Shown here in pieces: positions 62,439 through 64,000 of a stretch of DNA of 64,000 nucleotides (the first letter of the stretch is position 1; each line of letters begins with the position of its first letter). The translations under genes and the position numbers were made by a program. The stretch comes from Streptomyces sp. BA2 (GTDB lineage Bacteria > Actinomycetota > Actinomycetes > Streptomycetales > Streptomycetaceae). The stretch is from positions 6,869,001-6,933,000 of the forward strand of contig NZ_WSRO01000002.1 of assembly GCF_009769735.1 (NCBI RefSeq), in the 5' to 3' direction. The notes under the pieces were generated by a model, which ran no database searches, was not told where the DNA came from, and saw only the letters and a program-made list of their open reading frames with translations.

Positions 62439-63905
62439 TTGACGGCCACCATCAACGCCATGAGCCTCGGCGACCTGCTCCAGCACTACCGCGGCCGTGC
62501 CCGGCTGACACAGACCGAACTCGCCGGGCTCTCCGCCGTGAGTGTCCGTGCCATCCGCAACCTCGAACTCGGGCTCGCGCGAAACCCGCGCAAGGAGACG
62601 ATCCGGCTGCTCGCCGACGCGCTCAGGCTCGGTGGCGGCCGCCGGGCGGCGCTCTTCGTCGCGGCCGGACTCCGGGCCGACGACGCCAGTTTCGAAGTCC
62701 TGTCGGTGCTGCCCGCCGTGGCGGCGACACGCCCGCACGGCCGGGGCGCCGAACTGGAACGCACCGTCGGGATGTTGCGCCGGCCCACCGGGAGGGTCGT
62801 CACCGTCGCCGGTCTCGGCGGCTGCGGCAAGACCCGCCTCGCCCTGGCGGCAGCCCACATCCTGCACACCGAAACCGGCGTACCCACCTTGTGGATGAGC
62901 GTGTCCCGCGCTGCCGGACCCGACACAGGGATCCACGACGGGCTCCAGGTCGCCCCGGCCGCCGTCTGGATGGAAGGACTGCTCGCGCGCACCCGCGGTG
63001 CCGGCACCGAGGCCGCGCGACTGGTGGGTGACAGGGACGTCCTGCTGGTGATCGACGGCAACGACACCACACCGGACGGCGACCGCGTCTCCCGCGCGAC
63101 CATGGACGCCCTCCTCGCGGAGTGCCCACGGCTGCGCGTCGTGGAGACCGCGCGTACCGCGCGCGACAGGGAGCAGGACCGGACCGTCCAGCTGGGTCCG
63201 CTCCACGCCCATGACGTCGACGCGCTCGACGGACCGCACCCGGCGCCGCCCTCGCCCGCGCTCGCCGTCCTCCTCGACCGGATCGCCGTACTGCGCCCGG
63301 GCTACCGGCCGGACGCCGGTGACGCCGCCGCGCTGGGGGAGATCTGCTCCCTGCTCGACGGGCTGCCCCGGGCCCTTGAATCGGTTGCCTCCTGGCTCGT
63401 GCTGTGCCCACCCGACGAACTCGTGTCGATGGCCCGCTCCGAACCCCTGCTCCTGGCCGCACCCCCCTGCGACACCGCCGCCGGCAGCTGGATCGACCGG
63501 GCGCTCGCGCAGGCCGTCGCCGAACTGACGCCGGATCAGCGTACGTTGCTGGCCCAGCTGGCCGACCTGGACGGTCACTGGACGGTGGAGCAGGTGGCGC
63601 TGCGGCTCGGCCTGAGCCGTGCCTCCGCCGCGGTGGCGGTGCAGGCGATGCTGCACCAAGGGCTCGTCCGCCGAGAACACACGGACAGGCGGATCGCGTT
63701 CAGCGTCCTGAACCTCGTACGGGCGGCATGCCCCTCCGTACTGCCCCACCCTGCTACCCCCTCTCACCCCTCTATGCCCTCTCAACCTTCACAGCGACAG
63801 GAGGAAGCTCCCCATGACGGCGCAGACCATCGTCGGGATACTCGCCGATTCGGTACGGCTGCGGGTGTTCTCCGCGATCGTTCTCGGCGCGGGCACGCTG
63901 CCTGA
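62439..63905 (+). CDS. XRE-STAND (NB-ARC-like) ATPase regulator
   Basis: 488 aa. The likely start is TTG at 62439, because GGGAGG lies 8 bases upstream; an in-frame ATG at 62460 has no site. The XRE domain (~8-65: LLQHYRGRARLTQTELAGLSAVSVRAIRNLE) is followed by an AAA/STAND ATPase (~95-420) with P-loop GLGGCGKTRLAL (Lys131) and Walker B VLLVIDG. A winged-helix-like segment follows (~365-420). The usual TPR sensor array is missing, so the protein is short for the AfsR/NB-ARC class. The final ~30 residues overlap the next gene by 92 bases and look like non-coding translation; a frameshift or late stop is possible. Confidence 0.82.
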   Translation: MTATINAMSLGDLLQHYRGRARLTQTELAGLSAVSVRAIRNLELGLARNPRKETIRLLADALRLGGGRRAALFVAAGLRADDASFEVLSVLPAVAATRPHGRGAELERTVGMLRRPTGRVVTVAGLGGCGKTRLALAAAHILHTETGVPTLWMSVSRAAGPDTGIHDGLQVAPAAVWMEGLLARTRGAGTEAARLVGDRDVLLVIDGNDTTPDGDRVSRATMDALLAECPRLRVVETARTARDREQDRTVQLGPLHAHDVDALDGPHPAPPSPALAVLLDRIAVLRPGYRPDAGDAAALGEICSLLDGLPRALESVASWLVLCPPDELVSMARSEPLLLAAPPCDTAAGSWIDRALAQAVAELTPDQRTLLAQLADLDGHWTVEQVALRLGLSRASAAVAVQAMLHQGLVRREHTDRRIAFSVLNLVRAACPSVLPHPATPSHPSMPSQPSQRQEEAPHDGADHRRDTRRFGTAAGVLRDRSRRGHAA

Positions 63906-64000
63906 TGTGGCCCGGGCGGCCGGTACGGCACCCAAGGAGACCGCCGCCGCGGTGCGCAAGCTCGTCGCGGGCGGCCTTGTGACCGAAAGCGAAGGCCAAT
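63814..64000 (+). CDS. DUF2087-type winged-helix regulator, 3'-truncated by window end
   Basis: The first 62 residues are visible. ATG at 63814 follows ACAGGAGGAAG, a near-perfect ribosome site. MTAQTIVGILADSVRLRVF and DVARAAGTAPKETAAAVRKL form an ArsR-like winged helix, the usual N-terminus of streptomycete DUF2087 proteins. The DUF2087 domain itself would lie beyond the window. It starts 92 bases before the end of the XRE-STAND frame. Confidence 0.8.
   Translation, partial: MTAQTIVGILADSVRLRVFSAIVLGAGTLPDVARAAGTAPKETAAAVRKLVAGGLVTESEGQ

Overview
The window is chromosomal DNA from an actinomycete, almost certainly a Streptomyces. The evidence is very high G+C, frequent GTG starts, GTGA/ATGA stop-start overlaps, strong third-position G/C bias, and marker genes typical of the genus: sepH, cutRS, DUF4193/DUF3093/DUF3710/DUF3159 proteins, an Fe-S ferrochelatase and a c-di-AMP riboswitch ahead of an M23 peptidase. 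No rRNA, tRNA, IS element, integrase or CRISPR array was seen. From memory, the gene order from ptsH to kdpDE resembles the SCO58xx core region of S. coelicolor; this was not checked.

Layout. 1-21 kb is core housekeeping: the end of an M16 peptidase, a riboswitch-controlled M23 peptidase, a GntR regulator, HPr (ptsH), a GNAT/acyl-CoA synthetase fusion, a nucleotide pyrophosphatase-like protein, thymidine kinase, an NCS2 permease, a rhodanese, SepH, a FAD-linked lactone oxidase, an MFS exporter, ferrochelatase and an inositol monophosphatase. 21-27 kb holds cutRS, several small actinobacterial conserved proteins, dut and DUF3710. 27.5-45.7 kb is a potassium block: a 27-aa membrane microprotein, kdpF, kdpA, kdpB and kdpC, then about 10 kb of other genes, then kdpD-kdpE. 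The intervening genes are two very large FtsX-type permeases, two ABC ATPases and a secreted alginate-lyase-like protein. Between the two permeases lies a non-coding array of three 169-bp units, each containing a 97-bp inverted repeat, followed by two G-quadruplex motifs. 45.8-55.2 kb contains an OB-fold protein, DUF3159, two RCK (TrkA-type) proteins, an ArsR-like regulator facing an MMPL exporter, a KimA-like APC permease and a TrmA/RumA-type RNA methyltransferase. 55.2 kb to the end is the left part of a small biosynthetic/signalling locus: type II thioesterase, SDR, a one-module NRPS whose specificity code reads as threonine, a LuxR-type regulator, a 50-aa secreted peptide, an M18 aminopeptidase homologue without its metal ligands, an XRE-STAND ATPase and the start of a DUF2087 regulator.

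How the parts work together. Potassium and osmotic control recurs: Kdp uptake, KdpDE sensing, two RCK regulators and a KimA-like permease share 26 kb, and the c-di-AMP riboswitch at the left end belongs to the same physiology. Cell-envelope functions recur too (M23 peptidase, SepH, CutRS, FtsX-type permeases, MMPL). The right end looks like accessory DNA. The most unusual items are the 169-bp hairpin array, the secreted peptide / dead M18 / STAND regulator unit beside the threonine NRPS, the extra microprotein ahead of kdpF, and shared sequence motifs upstream of kdpF and kdpD.
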